From NCBI GenBank assembly GCA_015680685.1, contig MNCI01006496.1:268954-332953 (forward strand): a DNA stretch of 64,000 bases. Direction: 5' to 3'. Position numbers and translations under genes: made by a program. The notes under the pieces were generated by a model. It was not told the DNA's origin and searched no databases. It worked only from the letters and a program-made list of their open reading frames with translations. The stretch comes from Gnetum montanum. Lineage: Eukaryota > Streptophyta > Gnetopsida > Gnetales > Gnetaceae. Each line of letters begins with the position of its first letter. Positions within the stretch are counted from its first letter, which is position 1. Shown here one piece after another: positions 35,546-48,811 of this stretch.

Positions 35546-36977
35546 ACTTACTAATTATTCATCAAACCCCAACTACTAACTAAAAATATATTCTCAAGTT
35601 AAACAAAATTGGGATAGATTTTGTCACAAAATTATAAAGATGACTTTAACTAGTTAACTGGCAAAATAATTGGCTAACATAAGTGTTATATTACAACATT
35701 TATTTTAGTAATTTTTCAAAATGATAAAACATATAGACATACATCAAGAATTAAAAACTAGTATAGACCTTTAAAGATTCTCCAATGATAGGGATTTAGG
35801 TAGTTCTTAGTGGTGGTGGTTCCTATGGTAGATTTATAGATTGATCTCCAATGTGAAAGAAATTCAAGATGAACTAATACTTCTCTAAATCTATCTATGT
35901 ATTGTTTATGATCATGGATAGGTTAGCTAGGTTTGCTATTGTAGGAAGCTATCATAAACATGATAGGTTTGGTAATATTTTTTTTATCTAGTACAAAATA
36001 GATAGTGAATAATTTGTGCCAAAAATAAAAGTCTCATACTTTTTCTCTAAGAGCTTGGTAATTTACCATTATTTTTGATAGATTTTCTTTGATACCTTAT
36101 TGCTTAATGTAGTGAGTTCTAAGGGTTTATAGCTTTATATTTGCTACTTATAATTTGATATTCATTTCATTGTGGGATGTACTTGGATATTAAAACAATC
36201 CAAAGTTTTTTATTTCTTGTTTCTTTACTTCATTACTAGGATGGTTATATATTAACATGACAAGATTTGTGCACTTTAGGTTAGTTAGCTTCATATAATG
36301 GGTCATTTCTTAAATTTGAAAATATTTAACTTTGATTTCTACTTGGGACTATAGAGATTTTATAAAAGATGCTCTTCCAGAGAATAAATAAAAAATTTAT
36401 AAAGAGAAATTTATATGGGCCTTAGATATCTTGATATCTTTCTCATTTATTTCTTTCTATAGGTCTTCTTGATTTCTACAATGTCTTTTAATCATATTCT
36501 ATTTGATAACCTCATTTTTTAGGTTCTAATATCTATTGTAGAATTTTGTTGCAATGCTTAGAAATATTTCATTGAGATATTTTTATTTTATCTAGTTAAC
36601 CATTAAATGTTTGCATCTCTCTTTAGAAATTACCTATGAAGGTAAATTTAGTTGAGTCTCTAGTTATTCCTTTTCTTTTGCTAATTGTATCAACACATAT
36701 TTTTTAGTATCAAATGCTTATTATCCTCTTACAAAATGGTAATATTCTTTTATAATCCATATGTCTTAGCATTAGTTATGAAATCATGTCATATGGCTTT
36801 CTTACTCTTTATTTCAAGTTGATGTTGCTTAGTAGTAAGACATTATACTTACTTAGCTTGAATCTATCTAAGAAAATATAAAGCTTCAAACCTAGAAGGA
36901 TCTTGAATCTAAGTAGAAAGCTAGACATTTTTATCTGATAATCTATGTATCTTTAACTCTATGTACTAAAGTGTAGT
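35546..36977. other. unassigned AT-rich DNA
   Basis: No domain recognised on either strand. It is the left flank of the large Tat-like element; the last five bases, GTAGT, may be its target duplication, whose partner lies beyond the window. Confidence 0.5.
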
Positions 36978-39190
36978 TGAAACACCACCAAGAAAATGCA
37001 TGTTGAATTGTTTTTGGCTTTGTAACCTTTATCCCTACACTTGAGGCTAGATATTCATTATAAATTGTGAGGTTTGTAATCCATGAGATGTAATCTCACA
37101 TACTTGAACATTCAAGGCTGAAAATGCCTCATAAGTTGTTGTAGGCTCACTTCCCAAGCGAAAAAATTCATACCATGTTTATATTTGGGTTTGGGAAAGC
37201 TAAAAATGCCTTGGGAACTCTCAAATTTGGCATTTTCATGGGTTTTTGTGAGGGTATAGCCTCAAGTACGCTAGAGCCACCTACACCCAATGTTGGAGGG
37301 TTGGGATTTCATTTTCATAGCAAAACCCAATGTAGTTACCACCAAAACTGAACATGGATGTCTCAAGGATAGCATTGGAATCGTGAGACTTTCTACCTTC
37401 TCATGAAGCTAGCATTTGAGTGGATGGGGCTTTCATTGTTTTAACAACTCTAGCTTAGCTCCAGCTTGCTCTAAGTGAGAATGGGGCTTCCTAGCTAATC
37501 AGCATGGTTCCACAAAGCCAACATTGGAGTGGTTGTGATTTTTATTTTTAAATAAATTTTAGAATTATTCCCACAAATCTAGCATTTGCTACAAAACCAA
37601 CATTGGTGGTTGAAGCTAGCGTAGTTGGGAAATTCCATTTACTATATATGGTATCCATCATGATTTTTGTGCCTTGGGAATATTAAAACATACCATAAAT
37701 GGAATCCACACTAGAAGTTAAAGACTACTACAATTGCACATGATCCCAATCTATCAACAATCATGGTAGAAATTTGAAACACCAAAAACAACAACCATGT
37801 GGCCTATAAATAAAAATTTTGAACACATTAAATAGGTTCCTTTGGGTTGAACAACCTTTGCAACATTGAGCATTGGAGAAAACTTTTTCCATTTTGCAAG
37901 ATGTTTTTGGCAAACTGGAAATCGGTTAAGCATTGGAGACTCTCATAACAATTACCCAACATCAAAAAGTCAAGAACATAACCTTATCCCACTTTGCACC
38001 AATGTCACCCCTTTACCTCATTTGGCAACCAATGTTGCACAATCCTTACCTCATTTGAAAATCAATGTTGTAGATCCAAGCTAAATGTAATCATGGAATT
38101 TTGATGATTGAAGTTAGGAAGTACCTAGATTGTGGAGGTGATTGTAAAACACAACTTGTCAACCAATAGGCTTCAAGCTTCATTTGACCAACTCCTTAAG
38201 CATTCAGGCACATAATTTGTACATATTTTTTTGAACTCTTTATTTTTAATATTTTATTATTGTAATAAATCCTACAATTTATTTGTTGTACAAATTTATT
38301 TAAGATTCATTTTTGTGGATTTTCTTAAAGTAGATCTACAATTTTGTTTGAATTGTTTACCCCCATCAATATTCCCTAAGTTCCTAAGTAATCAACAAGA
38401 CCATCCTCTTTCTTAGAGGTCTTTGGGATCCAAAGTTACACTGTTTCACTTGGAATTTTTTGGTTTTCTAGCAATCAAATTTTTCAGGTGTTATAGTTTC
38501 TAGTACTAGAAGGAGGGCCTTCTCTGAAACTCTTCATCAAATCTTACCATACCCTTTTTGGAAAAAATATTTTCCTCTTTGCAACTCTAAACATTTAAAA
38601 TTTTTATAGTAAAATTTCTACCAAGAAACTAACATTGTTTCCCATTTTCTACAACTAATACCCCACATATCAATTGTAGGTAATTTTCATCTTTCAAAAA
38701 ATTTTCACAGTAGTTGTTGGATTTTCTAAAGCCAACTTGGCTATCAAAAAATTGACATTCTTTCTAGATGAAACCTACCTTTGTGTGTGCTAGAGGTTAG
38801 CATTTCTTAGCTTCAAACACCCAAATGCCCCTACTATGAAATGTTGTAGCCAAAGCCTACATGGTTTCCTTGAAAATCTTAGTGTAGTATTGGCAGAATC
38901 TTTTTTTTTCGCATTTATATTTTTAAAACTAGTGTACCATTTTAGGATGGGGTATCCTTAGTGTTGTTCTATTTGGAAAGGTAACTTATTACATACCCCT
39001 TAGTGTAGCTCTTGCTAGCAAAGCTAGTGTAGTTGGTTCTTTCTAGCACCACCACCTACTATTTTGGTTGTAACCACTTTCGAGCCAACCCTTTGAACCT
39101 TGGGAAATTACACTTGCTAGAATTTATTCTTATTTAAATAATTGATTAGAAAATTTATTAAATTAATTTTAAATATGTGATAATATCTTT
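36978..39190 (+). repeat. 5' LTR plus leader of outer Tat element
   Basis: It starts TGAAACACCACC, the same first bases as the inner element's LTR. The TATA box CCTATAAATAAAA is near 37802. The border between LTR and leader is not resolved, because the 3' copy is incomplete and no primer-binding site is readable. Repeated phrases such as CCAACATTGG occur in U3. The open frames here are short and not convincing. Confidence 0.75.
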
Positions 39191-39199
39191 CAGCCAGTA

Positions 39200-40770
39200 A
39201 ATTATCTTAATGCTTAACTTGATAGACTTGGCACCTAACCAAGATGTAGTGAGGGTTTATGACTTGAAAGAGCATGTTATAGTTAAGGGTAGTCAATTGC
39301 TCAGGCTAAGGAGGCAAAGCCTATATTTTGTTGTGATAGATGAAGACTAATACAACTTCATTTGTGCAAAAATCCAAGTTGATCTACTCATTCCATGAAT
39401 GAAGGCTAAAGATAAATATGAGTATGAGTTAATCCATTGAAATGGGAGGAGTGCATACCCTCCTTCTATTATAAAATACCATTGAATGATACTCATACAA
39501 ACATCCTATATTAAGTGAATGAGATGGATGAGCAAAGTAAGAAATTTGGTTTGGCATGTCAACATGAGAAACATGATAAGTTCGAGGAAAACCCTAAACC
39601 TGACAATTTTATAGAAAGCCTCTTTCAGTAATTAGCTCCCCATACTACTATGCCTACTTCGACCTCTCCTACCTCCTTCATGGGAAAAGTCCCTTAACTT
39701 TCTTCCCTTGTCTACCCCACCATTTTTGGGCTGAAATGCATCATAGTGGCATACCATGCACAATCAATGCCCCAAATAGCCCCTCTTTTCTCTTCTATGC
39801 CTTTTGCCATGCAGCCTTGATTTGCACGATCATCATTAATGGTCATAACCACTGCTCATTCATTTTCCATGTTGGTGGGCCTTGTAGTGGAACCTCAAAT
39901 AACCAAGGGATCACATACATATTTTTTCCTTTTGTGCCATAGGTGCTAGCATAAATCTCCTTTTCATTGTTCAGTCCACCTACAACAATGATTACCCAAC
40001 CTCTCCCCTCCATGCCACAATCCATCATGAGGTCACATGCCTCACAACTTACATCATAATCATTTTTCTAGATGCTACTACTTGTAGGGATGCACCAAGG
40101 CTTGGAGCACACCTTCCAAATGATCTAGGACCTTACAAAAGAGTTATAGAAGCTTAAGAATTCTACAACTCACATAGTTAAAATAATGAATCTCTATTAG
40201 GATGATCCTATTAGCCTTGATATCCTATAAATAACTCTCTTACCAGGAATCCCAATAACCTAAGTTACCAAGTATAATGGTGAGGGTGATCCCAACACTC
40301 AGCTTATTACCTTCCTTTCTAAGTGTTTATTGTTGCAAGCTTGGCCACACACCATAATGTGGATGTTTCCTATGTCCCTTACTAGGAAAGCCTTGAATTG
40401 GTACTATGTGTTACCACGAGGATCAATATCCTCACTTGAGAACTTTATATCATAGTTTGTTAACCGTTTCAAGTATAACTTAAAACTTGACATGACTCAT
40501 GACTAGCTAATGAAGGTTAGTTAGAGATCACTTGAACCCATAGAAAAATTTAGACAATGATGGAATGCTTTTCTCAATGAGATTCCTGAGCCAATAGTCA
40601 AGACCCATTTTCTTGCCATATTCAAGGAGACAATTTTCATGTTTCCTAACTATAAAATCTACTACTTGGAGCCTTGGTCACTAAGCCAAACCATCTCGCA
40701 AACTAAGAACATTGAAGGGGTAGTAAAGGCAAGTAACAACTTGGCCTATGTGGTATATAAAAATTAATAC
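39200..40770 (+). pseudogene. outer Tat Gag remnant
   Basis: It aligns with the inner element's Gag. DxYNFICAKIQVDL near 39350 corresponds to inner DQYNFICVKIQADL. TKYNGEGDPNTQLITF near 40267, LLQAWPHTIMWMFPMSL near 40332 and NRFKYNLK near 40464 correspond to inner 45300-45520. CAG-to-TAG type stops and frameshifts are frequent. The capsid core is recognisable as a retrotransposon gag domain. Confidence 0.82.
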
Positions 40771-42490
40771 ATGGGAAAGGATAAAGATAAAACCAAGTAA
40801 GAGCATACAACTATGAGCATAATAACAAAAGAGTTAAAACAAGGAGAGAGGCAAGGATCATAGCTACACAACACATTCCAAGACTCATCACAACCATCTA
40901 CTTCCTACCCCCATAATAAACCAAGACCAAACTTTGATAGTTTGAAGTACACTAGATTCCCTATGAAGTCCTCTACACTTTTAGAATAGTTACTTAAGAA
41001 AAACCATATACAAAATAAGTAACTATCTATGAAAACTCATAGGAGGCACAATCATCTTTGTAACATAGCTAGGTACCCAATGATAGTTATCACATATGGT
41101 CCAAATCTAGTTAAGTAATTTAGACTAGATAGGCATTGCCATTATCATCAAATAGCTAGTCATGATATTGATTTTTTTCTAGCATTAAAGGATGACCTCT
41201 AGAAGATGATAGACCACAGAGAGTTAGTGTTAAATGAGTCCAACTCTCTAAGCACCAACAATAGCTCTTATACTATAATCTCATTCATAGAAACCAAATG
41301 GTCTAACCCTCCTAGGGAATCATTTGTCATCAAAGTGTCACTGCAATCCAAAAACACAAAACCTAGAGAGCCCTTCATCATATTAATATCACCTCCACCA
41401 TCCCCTAAGAAATCATACATGTCCTCCCTTCAGTGACATCAACTTTACAACCTATACCATGAGTTACTAGTCCTCCAAATCCTAGAAAACCATTTGTTAT
41501 TCAAGTTCCTCCACTTTTAATAAGCAAAACCATAACAACCAATGACCAAAGGCTGCCATTAGCAGTCCATAACTTAGAGTTTAGCACAAAAAAATCATTG
41601 CAACAATGGCAAAAATAACCTATCATCAAGTCAACAATAAATCCCACTAAAGGTAACTAGCAACAAAAGGGTTCATAGCAAGTTAACAAACCTAGACCTG
41701 CATCAAGGTTAGCTACACCTATGGACAAGGAGCCCAAGTTACGTACATCGAAACCTAAGCCATAAACTCTAGGAATGATGGAGGAAGTTAAGATCACTAA
41801 GGCTAAAATTTCACACACCAAGGAAAAGGATTTCTTTTCAATAATGAACTAAGCTAAATGGTTTCTTAAATAAAAAAACACATCATTGAGCCTATATGAG
41901 CTAGTCATGACTTTTCCTAATCATTAAGATACACTAGCTTAAGTGTTGACTTCTATCCCTATAAGCAAAGACATGCTCACCAATAGAGTCTATCTACTCT
42001 ATCATTGAACAAGCTTCACTTAGAGAAAATGGGCATCAACTCATGCTCAAAATTTATGATAGTGATGTAAAGATTATCTCTCGAAGTAAGAAAATGCTAT
42101 TCATCCCTCTCTTCATCACCATATGTATTGGTATGTACAAGGTTCATCATGTTCATGTGGATGATGAAGAAAAAACTAATGTGGTATCATTTTATATTGT
42201 TAACAAACTAGGCTTAACAAAGAATATCCAAGAAACCATAACCTCAACACTTGAGTCATTTAATGAGTGAAAAGTAGTGATGTGAGGTTATATCTTTTTG
42301 GATTTCTTAGCTGGTGAGCAATTCCATACATTTTCTAACTTCCTAGTGGTTAAGAAGACACTTGGCTTCAAATTTACCTTAGTAAGGCCATGGTTAGGTA
42401 AGCTTCATCTAATTTCATCACTTGCCCTATGAAGGTGGGGAAATTTGCATTCATGAAGAAATGTATTGGTACCACCAATTAACTATGTTA
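40771..42490 (+). pseudogene. outer Tat linker and protease remnant
   Basis: The linker keeps a repeated motif also seen in the inner copy: PRESFVIKVS and PREPFIILIS (in 41206-41436) and PRKPFVIQVPP (near 41483). The protease region (42043-42480) reads HVDDEEKTNVVSFYIV then NKLGLTKNI, aligning with inner HIDDGAATNIV and KQLGLTKKI. The active-site Gly is Glu here, so it is inactive. A stop at 42268 precedes GYIFLDFLAGEQFHTF, the next aligned block. Confidence 0.78.
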
Positions 42491-42857
42491 ACATCAACTA
42501 AGGTTTCAAGGTGGAGTTTCAAGAAGAGGCTCCTGAAACTCAAGCTAGGACTAGTATAAAGAGAAAAACAATAGAAAAGATAATAATGATGTTAGAAATA
42601 TCCACTCTATGACATGGGATTATCAATAGAAATGCAAGTAGCTTACCATGTTGAATAAGAGAGGTGGTGAGCACAAGATCATGCCAAAGTGACTCCTTAA
42701 TCTCTCAAAGATCAAACAAGAAGTTCATAGTAAACATCATATTCACTCTCTTGTTAAGGATTGTTTTTTACTTTTGTGACATTCTATCATGTTTTAATAT
42801 TGGTTCTAGCCTTATATGCTCTTTTGAGATGATCCCATACTTTCTAGACAATGTATG

Positions 42858-43045
42858 AACCATGGCCCACTAAGGCCTAAAATTGGCAACCCCATGGCCT
42901 GCTAAGTCCTAAAACTAGCAAAACAATGATCCATCATTGCCTAAAACTAGCAAAATGCATGGCATACCTTGGCCTAAATCTAGTGAAAAAATGGCTTGCC
43001 AAGGCCTTAACTAGTGGTCAACAATGTCCTAAAATTAACAACATT
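42858..43045. repeat. ~30-bp tandem array in outer Tat element
   Basis: About six units of the type CATGGCCCACTAAGGCCTAAAACTAGCAA. One more copy follows at 61604-61632, beyond the 190-bp array. The same repeat type is found in the inner element at 48283, 53385 and 56935. Confidence 0.85.
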
Positions 43046-43049
43046 CTCA

Positions 43050-43581
43050 CAACCCATATCCATATTAATACTGGAGTTAGATCCCCAAGAAGCCTTAGTT
43101 GTATTCCAAACTTCAATTATTACCAAAACCCACCTTGTAGACATCCATTGATTCATAAGACATTGAAGATAAAAACCCCCTATGCCAAAATTGGAAACTA
43201 AAGGTTAACACATTATGAAGAACTAAACATTGAGGAAACTCAAACACCCTAACTAAATTTGCTATTCTGGGTAACCACATTTTCCAAAAGCCTAACCACA
43301 CTAGCCAACATTGATGTAGGGATGATAAGACTTTCCAACACCAAAAAGGCCTTAAATCAACCCTAGAATGATCACTTCAAGACCTAAACCCTATCTACAG
43401 CCTCCAAAAACTTCAAAAACTTCTAATATAAAACAAAAAGTGTTGAAAACCATTTGTATTAAATGAACCACATGGGGAGGCATCCCAACCACATTGGCTA
43501 GTAGTGTAGTTCTAGTGTGGTTGATAGGGCTTTCACCATCAAATGTCATAAATATCCTTCCAAGTTACATTTTTTAACCTT
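43050..43581. repeat. ~190-bp satellite-like array, left part
   Basis: Units carry a CCACACTAGCCAACATTGATGTAG-type motif (near 43288 and 43480, 190 bp apart). The array stops at the inner element's insertion (TSD CACAT at 43582-43586) and resumes at 59661. Confidence 0.75.
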
Positions 43582-43586
43582 CACAT

Positions 43587-44048
43587 TGAAACACAAGCAC
43601 ATTTTATGCTATAGACTTTGTCTACGCTACACACACAACTCTGTTTACGCTGCTAACACACATGCTGCTCATTTTACGTTGTAGACTTTGTCTACGCTGC
43701 ACACAAGACTTTGTCTATGCTGCCAACATATACGCTACCGCTAAGTTTACGCTGAACACCCTACACCGTAAACTCGTTTATGCTGTCATCCATATACACT
43801 ACACTCTGTACGCTGTAACCCTATTTACGCTGTATGCAGATGTTGTATACGCTGCTTAGCGTATACGCTGTACGCTTTACGCTATAGATTCTCTACGCTG
43901 ACACTATACGTTGTATACCTATACGTTGTCTACGTTGTCACTATACGTTGGTCGTTGAAGCCTATACGCTGAGACCCAGTCTATACACTGTACGTCACGA
44001 ACATAGGTTTACGCCACACTAAGTATACTAATTTCACATCCCTACACT
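43587..44048 (+). repeat. 5' end of inner Tat with TACGCTG array
   Basis: About 23 bases resemble the start of the 3' LTR (TGAAACAC...ATTTTRWGC). From ~43605 to 44010 the DNA is an irregular array of TACGCTG and decayed forms (TATGCTG, TACGTTG, TACACTG) at spacings of roughly 8-35 bp. It includes AGCGTATACGCTG near 43858. No primer-binding site is recognisable. Confidence 0.8.
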
Positions 44049-44072
44049 GTGTCACATTCTCAACTGTTCATC

Positions 44073-46440
44073 ATGAACACCGCAAACACCATCGCTACAA
44101 CCACCCAGGTCACAGACCTTGTAGGAACCATGGCTGTTCAAAAACTTGTGGCACAACCCACAATCGGGCCTCATCGGTCCCTTAGATTGCAAGGGAGGAA
44201 TCCGTTATCTAACACCATAACTCAAGACCAGTACAACTTCATATGCGTGAAAATACAAGCTGACCTAGCTGTGGATCGAGCCAAAATAGAAGTTAAGAGG
44301 CAATACGAAATTTTCTACAGAGGAGGGCAAGAGTTCATTCCTTCCCCATACGATATCATCCCTGTTCCAGAGCCTTACTCTGAGCTCATCACACAAATCC
44401 TCCTGCAAAGGAGCCAGTCGCTAAATCAGCCTATAGTAAATCCTCTACCAGAAGAGGAAGATGAGTTTGCTACCCAATCTAAACATGAAGACTCATACCA
44501 CACCCTTAGCCCACAAACTTATATAAACCCATTGTTTCACCCATTCACGGGTGAAACTTCATCCCTCCAGCCACTAAACATCATGCAAGCGCATGCGCCT
44601 CAACAAGATGCAACAACACTTGTCCCCATCCCTCCACCAACCGACGTTCAAGTCAACACGCTTCCCCTCGCAATTCCTCCTGCAGCTACGGCACCCCCGT
44701 TCTTACAAATGCAACCCCCTCAAAACAATGTAGGAATGACCTTCCCACCCCACATGATCGGGATGCCGCATGTGATTCCAGCATCTATGTCTGCCCATTA
44801 TATCCCCCGGGTCCAAACTCACGAAGTCCCTTTTACCGCTGTAACCCAATAAGTTCAGGGGGTTCCTACACAAAACATGACCAGGCAATGGGAAACGATT
44901 GGTGCTCAACCACATCAACCCCCTCACGCAATTCCACTGGTCAACATCCCCCAAACACAACCACAACAACAGCGATCCCCCGCCTACAATATGCCGCCTC
45001 TGATACCACCCGCTATAAATATTCCACAAGTACAACTGCCAACTACACAGCTTTCAGCCTTCCAACCTACCATCCAACAATCTAATCTATACACAGTACC
45101 ACATCCCCAAGCCACCACCTCACCTAGCACTCAAGACTGGGTGAATGCTAAGAAACTAATGCAGGAACTAACTGACGAGGTCAAATGCCTCAAGATAGCT
45201 GCCGACGGAGAGTTTAAGGTAGTGGACTTTTACCATGATGACCCCATCAGCTCTTCCGTTCCACCCCTAACTTTACCCAAAGGTGTATCATTGTCCACGC
45301 TAACTAAATATAATGAGGAAACGGACCCCAATGCTCACCTTATAATATTTAGACTCGAATGCACATTACTTCAGGCATGGCCACACGCCATTTTGCAAGT
45401 GTTCCCTATGTCTCTCGCAGGAAGAGCACTCGATTGGTATCAGGCCTTGCCAAGAAATTCAATATTTTCTCTAGAGGAGTTGTTACATCAATTTGTTACC
45501 AGGTTCAAGTATAACTTGAAACCTAAAGCGACACTTGACAACCTTATACAGGTCAAACAAGCACCTCTAGAACCCATACAAAAATTCATCCAAAGGTAGA
45601 GTGCTGCTCTCAATGAGCTCCATGAGCCAATCCCACGGACATATCTGCTCACTATTCTAAAGGGGGCCGTTAACAACTTTTTCAAATCCAAGTTATATTG
45701 TCTCAATGCACGTAACCTTAATCAAGCCTTTGTACAGATTAAAAATATAGAGGAGGTGGCCTAAAATAGCTATGATCCTGTGTACTTAGACTTCAAGAAT
45801 CAACACAATAAAAAAGACAAAGAAAAGGCTAAAACAACCATAGCAGCGTTGGCAGAAATGCAACAAGCAAACATGGCACAACAAAACAAACCGTTGGTGG
45901 CCCCCACTAATTATACTAAACCTAGTCCCGCCACTGCACCGAAATCATCCTCATCGTAGAACCCAACACCAAACTGTACAAGAAACTTTGAGAGGAAAGA
46001 ACCCTCCCAATATACGCCACTGCCTATCAAGCCATCCCAACTATTCGATCAATTCCTGAGGGCTAGATTAATGAAACATAAACAGTTGTCCCTGGCAGCA
46101 ATCCAAAGACATGATCGATTCTGTCAACTGGTTCAAAACCCAAGCTTAGCAACGCCAGACGAGCCCCCAGTACCAAAAGGTTTTAGAATGGATCGCTTCT
46201 GCGACTATCACCAACGTAACGGGCATGGCACAGATTATTGTTTCACCCTGAAACAAGACATACAATGAATGATCGATGGAGGTCAAATCACTTTTGATGA
46301 GCCCAACCTGGTCCAACTGCAAAACCAGGCCATGGGTGTGTATAAAGATCCACTGAATACCAAAGAGGCACCGTACGTTATTAACACAATCTACCTAGAT
46401 AATGAACCTGAAACACTAGCATTAACACCATCTACTCTAA
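44073..46440 (+). pseudogene. inner Tat Gag
   Basis: It starts at ATG 44073 (MNTANTIATTT). The N-terminal part (44073-44850) has HRSLRLQGRN, DQYNFICVKIQADL and a Pro-rich tail. After a TAA at 44850 the frame continues with a Pro/Gln-rich stretch and the gag core at 45190-45600: PKGVSLSTLTKYNEETDPNAH, then LLQAWPHAILQVFPMSLAGR, then LDWYQALP. A TAG at 45597, another near 45761 and one near 45957 interrupt the frame. A knuckle of the C-x2-H-x4-GH-x4-C type (FCDYHQRNGHGTDYC) is at 46198-46242, as in Tat/Athila elements. All these blocks share one frame; it is lost near 46430. Confidence 0.9.
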
Positions 46441-46454
46441 CTATGAGCAACAAA

Positions 46455-47164
46455 CGCCTAACAAGCCATTCGTAGTGCGTATTCCTCCCACCGCATCAAC
46501 ATCCATGCCTCAATCATCATATGCCCCGCAGCAGCCATATGTTGTCCATGTACCCCCTGCCGTAGCGATTTTTAACACCCCGACCCGTGAAAAATCATAC
46601 GTGATGCGCGTACCTTCTATCGCTGCTACCGCAAACTCACCAACAGCTCCTACTCAGCCCACCCCTTACATTGTCTGAGTGCCACTCGCAGTCGTAACAA
46701 CGGAGATCCAACCTCCGCCAAAACCAACCCCATACGTCGTTAGGACACCCAAAAGTCCTAATGATTACCAATCCTCCATCTTGCAAATGCAAAGTAAACC
46801 AAGACCCTATGTCATCAAGGTGCCTAGCCAGTCTGGCACCCAACCACAAGCGACTATCCAACCGCAACCCCATTCGACTCCATACATAGTACAAATCCCA
46901 AGGCAACCTAAGGCCTCAAAACCAACTGTGCCCCCACGTCACACACGAGAACGCTTAGTGGACAGGCTTACGCGCGAGCGCTTGGAAAAGGAGCATCAAC
47001 GGCTAGCCGTAGGACCTCCTAAACCTACTCCATTAAATGCAATACCCATGACACAACCTAACGATAAACCAAATACAAGCCACGAGGGGGAATCATCCAA
47101 AAAACATGACACGCCCGAATCAAAAGTTACAAAAAAAATGATAAAACAACGATGCACGAAATAA
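46455..47164 (+). pseudogene. Pro-rich linker with repeated P-Y-V-V-x-V-P motif
   Basis: Between Gag and protease, seven copies of P-[YF]-[VI]-[VIM]-x-[VIT]-P occur about every 20-35 residues. They read PFVVRIP, PYVVHVP, SYVMRVP, PYIV-stop-VP, PYVVRTP, PYVIKVP and PYIVQIP. A charged stretch (RERLVDRLTRERLEKEHQ) follows. The first copy is near 46466. A stop at 46676 falls inside the fourth motif. The outer element has at least three counterparts (41206-41530), so the repeat predates both copies. Its role is unknown; proline-rich binding motifs or a spacer are possible. Confidence 0.8.
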
Positions 47165-47253
47165 AACTGCTGGGCCCAATGGACCAAGTCATTGCCGATA
47201 AACACACGCCCAACAGTAGAGACCTAGCAACAGCCCTAACATAGGTCACACAA

Positions 47254-48250
47254 GTGCTCAAACAAAAGAATACTTCGCTAAGCTTATATGACCTAGTTTT
47301 AACATCCCAAACACATCGCGAAGCTTTAGTCCAAATGTTAACATCTATCCCAGTGAGCGAGGACTTGCCTCCAAATGAACCTTCAATGCAGGCGGTAATG
47401 TACTCGCCCCAAGGGTCAACTTCCAGACCATTAAGTTTCCATAACGATAACATCAAGGTGGATAAGAAAATAGGGGAGATAACAACAGCTCCTATGTTTA
47501 TAACAATAAGAGTAAACCAATTCCAGATACATAGGATCCACATAGATGATGGAGCTGCCACAAACATAGTCCCATATCCCATCATCAAACAACTCGGGCT
47601 AACAAAGAAAATCAGACCAACTACCACCACATGCTTGAAATCATTCAGTGGATCACACGTGATAGTCAAAGGCACCGTGACCTTGGACTTCATAGCAGGG
47701 GACCAATTCTCCACATCCACCGACTTCGTAGTAATCGATGAGATGCCAGAATTCAACCTAATATTAGGAAGGCCCTGGTTAGCCCAACTAAAAGTAGTCT
47801 CATCCCCTATACACCAAGAGATTCATCTACCTTACAAAGGTGGTGAAATCATCATACACGGGGAGGCTGCTACACCCATCATCTCATCATACATAGACAT
47901 AGACCAAGGCTTAGAGGTCAAGCTCGAAGAGCCTAGACAGCATGACATAAATGAACAACCGACAAGCGATAATCCTTTAAACACAGAAGAAAACCCACCC
48001 AAAGCAAAAATACCCGGGCCTGACATGGTACATACACAACCTCACTTAGAGACCACAACTGACACAGAAATCATGATACATCTCGAAGCATAGGAAAACA
48101 CTAACACGGAAACAATTCCATCAGACATCCCTTGGGCTAAATTACCCTTCAACGTGATCAGCGAAGGGGACGCTGAATACAGAATCATACCTGCTAAATC
48201 TGCTCCCAACGTAAAAATGCAAAAAATCAAAAAATTACTAAACCAATGAA
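47254..48250 (+). pseudogene. inner Tat aspartic protease
   Basis: A 279-codon open frame (47254-48093) contains a retropepsin-like domain: ITTAPMFITIRVNQFQIHRI, then IDDGAATNIVPYPIIKQLGL with D-D-G at the active site, and FNLILGRPWLAQ, the usual ILGRPWL end. An acidic tail follows. After a TAG at 48091 the frame reads on to ~48250. D-D-G in place of D-T/S-G is known in Tat and some other plant gypsy proteases, so this may be normal. The large minus-strand frame opposite it (47127-47756) has no recognisable domain and is a shadow. Confidence 0.85.
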
Positions 48251-48282
48251 TAATGAAAAAAAATTGTCCAAAATGATGGTAA

Positions 48283-48560
48283 ACTACAACCTTTCTGAAA
48301 TGACATTAAACTACAATAAGTCTGAAACAACATAAAACTATATTCCAAGTTCGGAATGACGTTAAACTATCATGTCCGCAACGACATAAAACTAGCCACG
48401 ATCAGAAATGGTTGGTCAACCGAGAAATCTACCCATGTCATTCGAAACGTCCCTTGCTTACGCTGGGGCCCGAAATGGCCTAAAACTATGCATGTGGCCT
48501 GAAATGGCCTTAAACTAGTGTGAATCTGGCCCGAAATGGCCTTAAACTAGAACATCCACT
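48283..48560. repeat. ~30-bp tandem array after protease
   Basis: Units include GAAATGACATTAAACTACAA and GGCCCGAAATGGCCTTAAACTAG, with 8-9 degenerate copies. The core is GGCCTTAAACTA. Confidence 0.85.
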
Positions 48561-48811
48561 TATACTTTGTTTTCCTCTTTCGTTTATCATTATACTCCGA
48601 CTTATAATTACATTCACACATTACACTTAAACCACAAAAACAAACCAAAACATTTTACATTGTCGTGTCATGTTTGCAATTAAGCTCAAAATCAACAAAA
48701 ATATGTTTTTTATACGAAATGATGTACAAGTACAAGAGTTAACTGGTTTCATTCATTTCAATTTACAATTCACATATAAATCTGAGTCAAAAAATGAAAA
48801 ACAAACAAAAA

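Noticed and set aside
37000-38100. Short open frames such as 37866-38084 as host genes
   Set aside because: They lie in an LTR that is repeated at 63444-64000 and show no domain.
43605-44010. CRISPR-like array
   Set aside because: Units are 7-13 bp with irregular spacing, in a plant retroelement; there is no conserved repeat-spacer structure.
47127-47756. 209-codon minus-strand frame opposite the Tat protease
   Set aside because: No domain, no splice context, and the plus strand here clearly codes for protease; it is a shadow.
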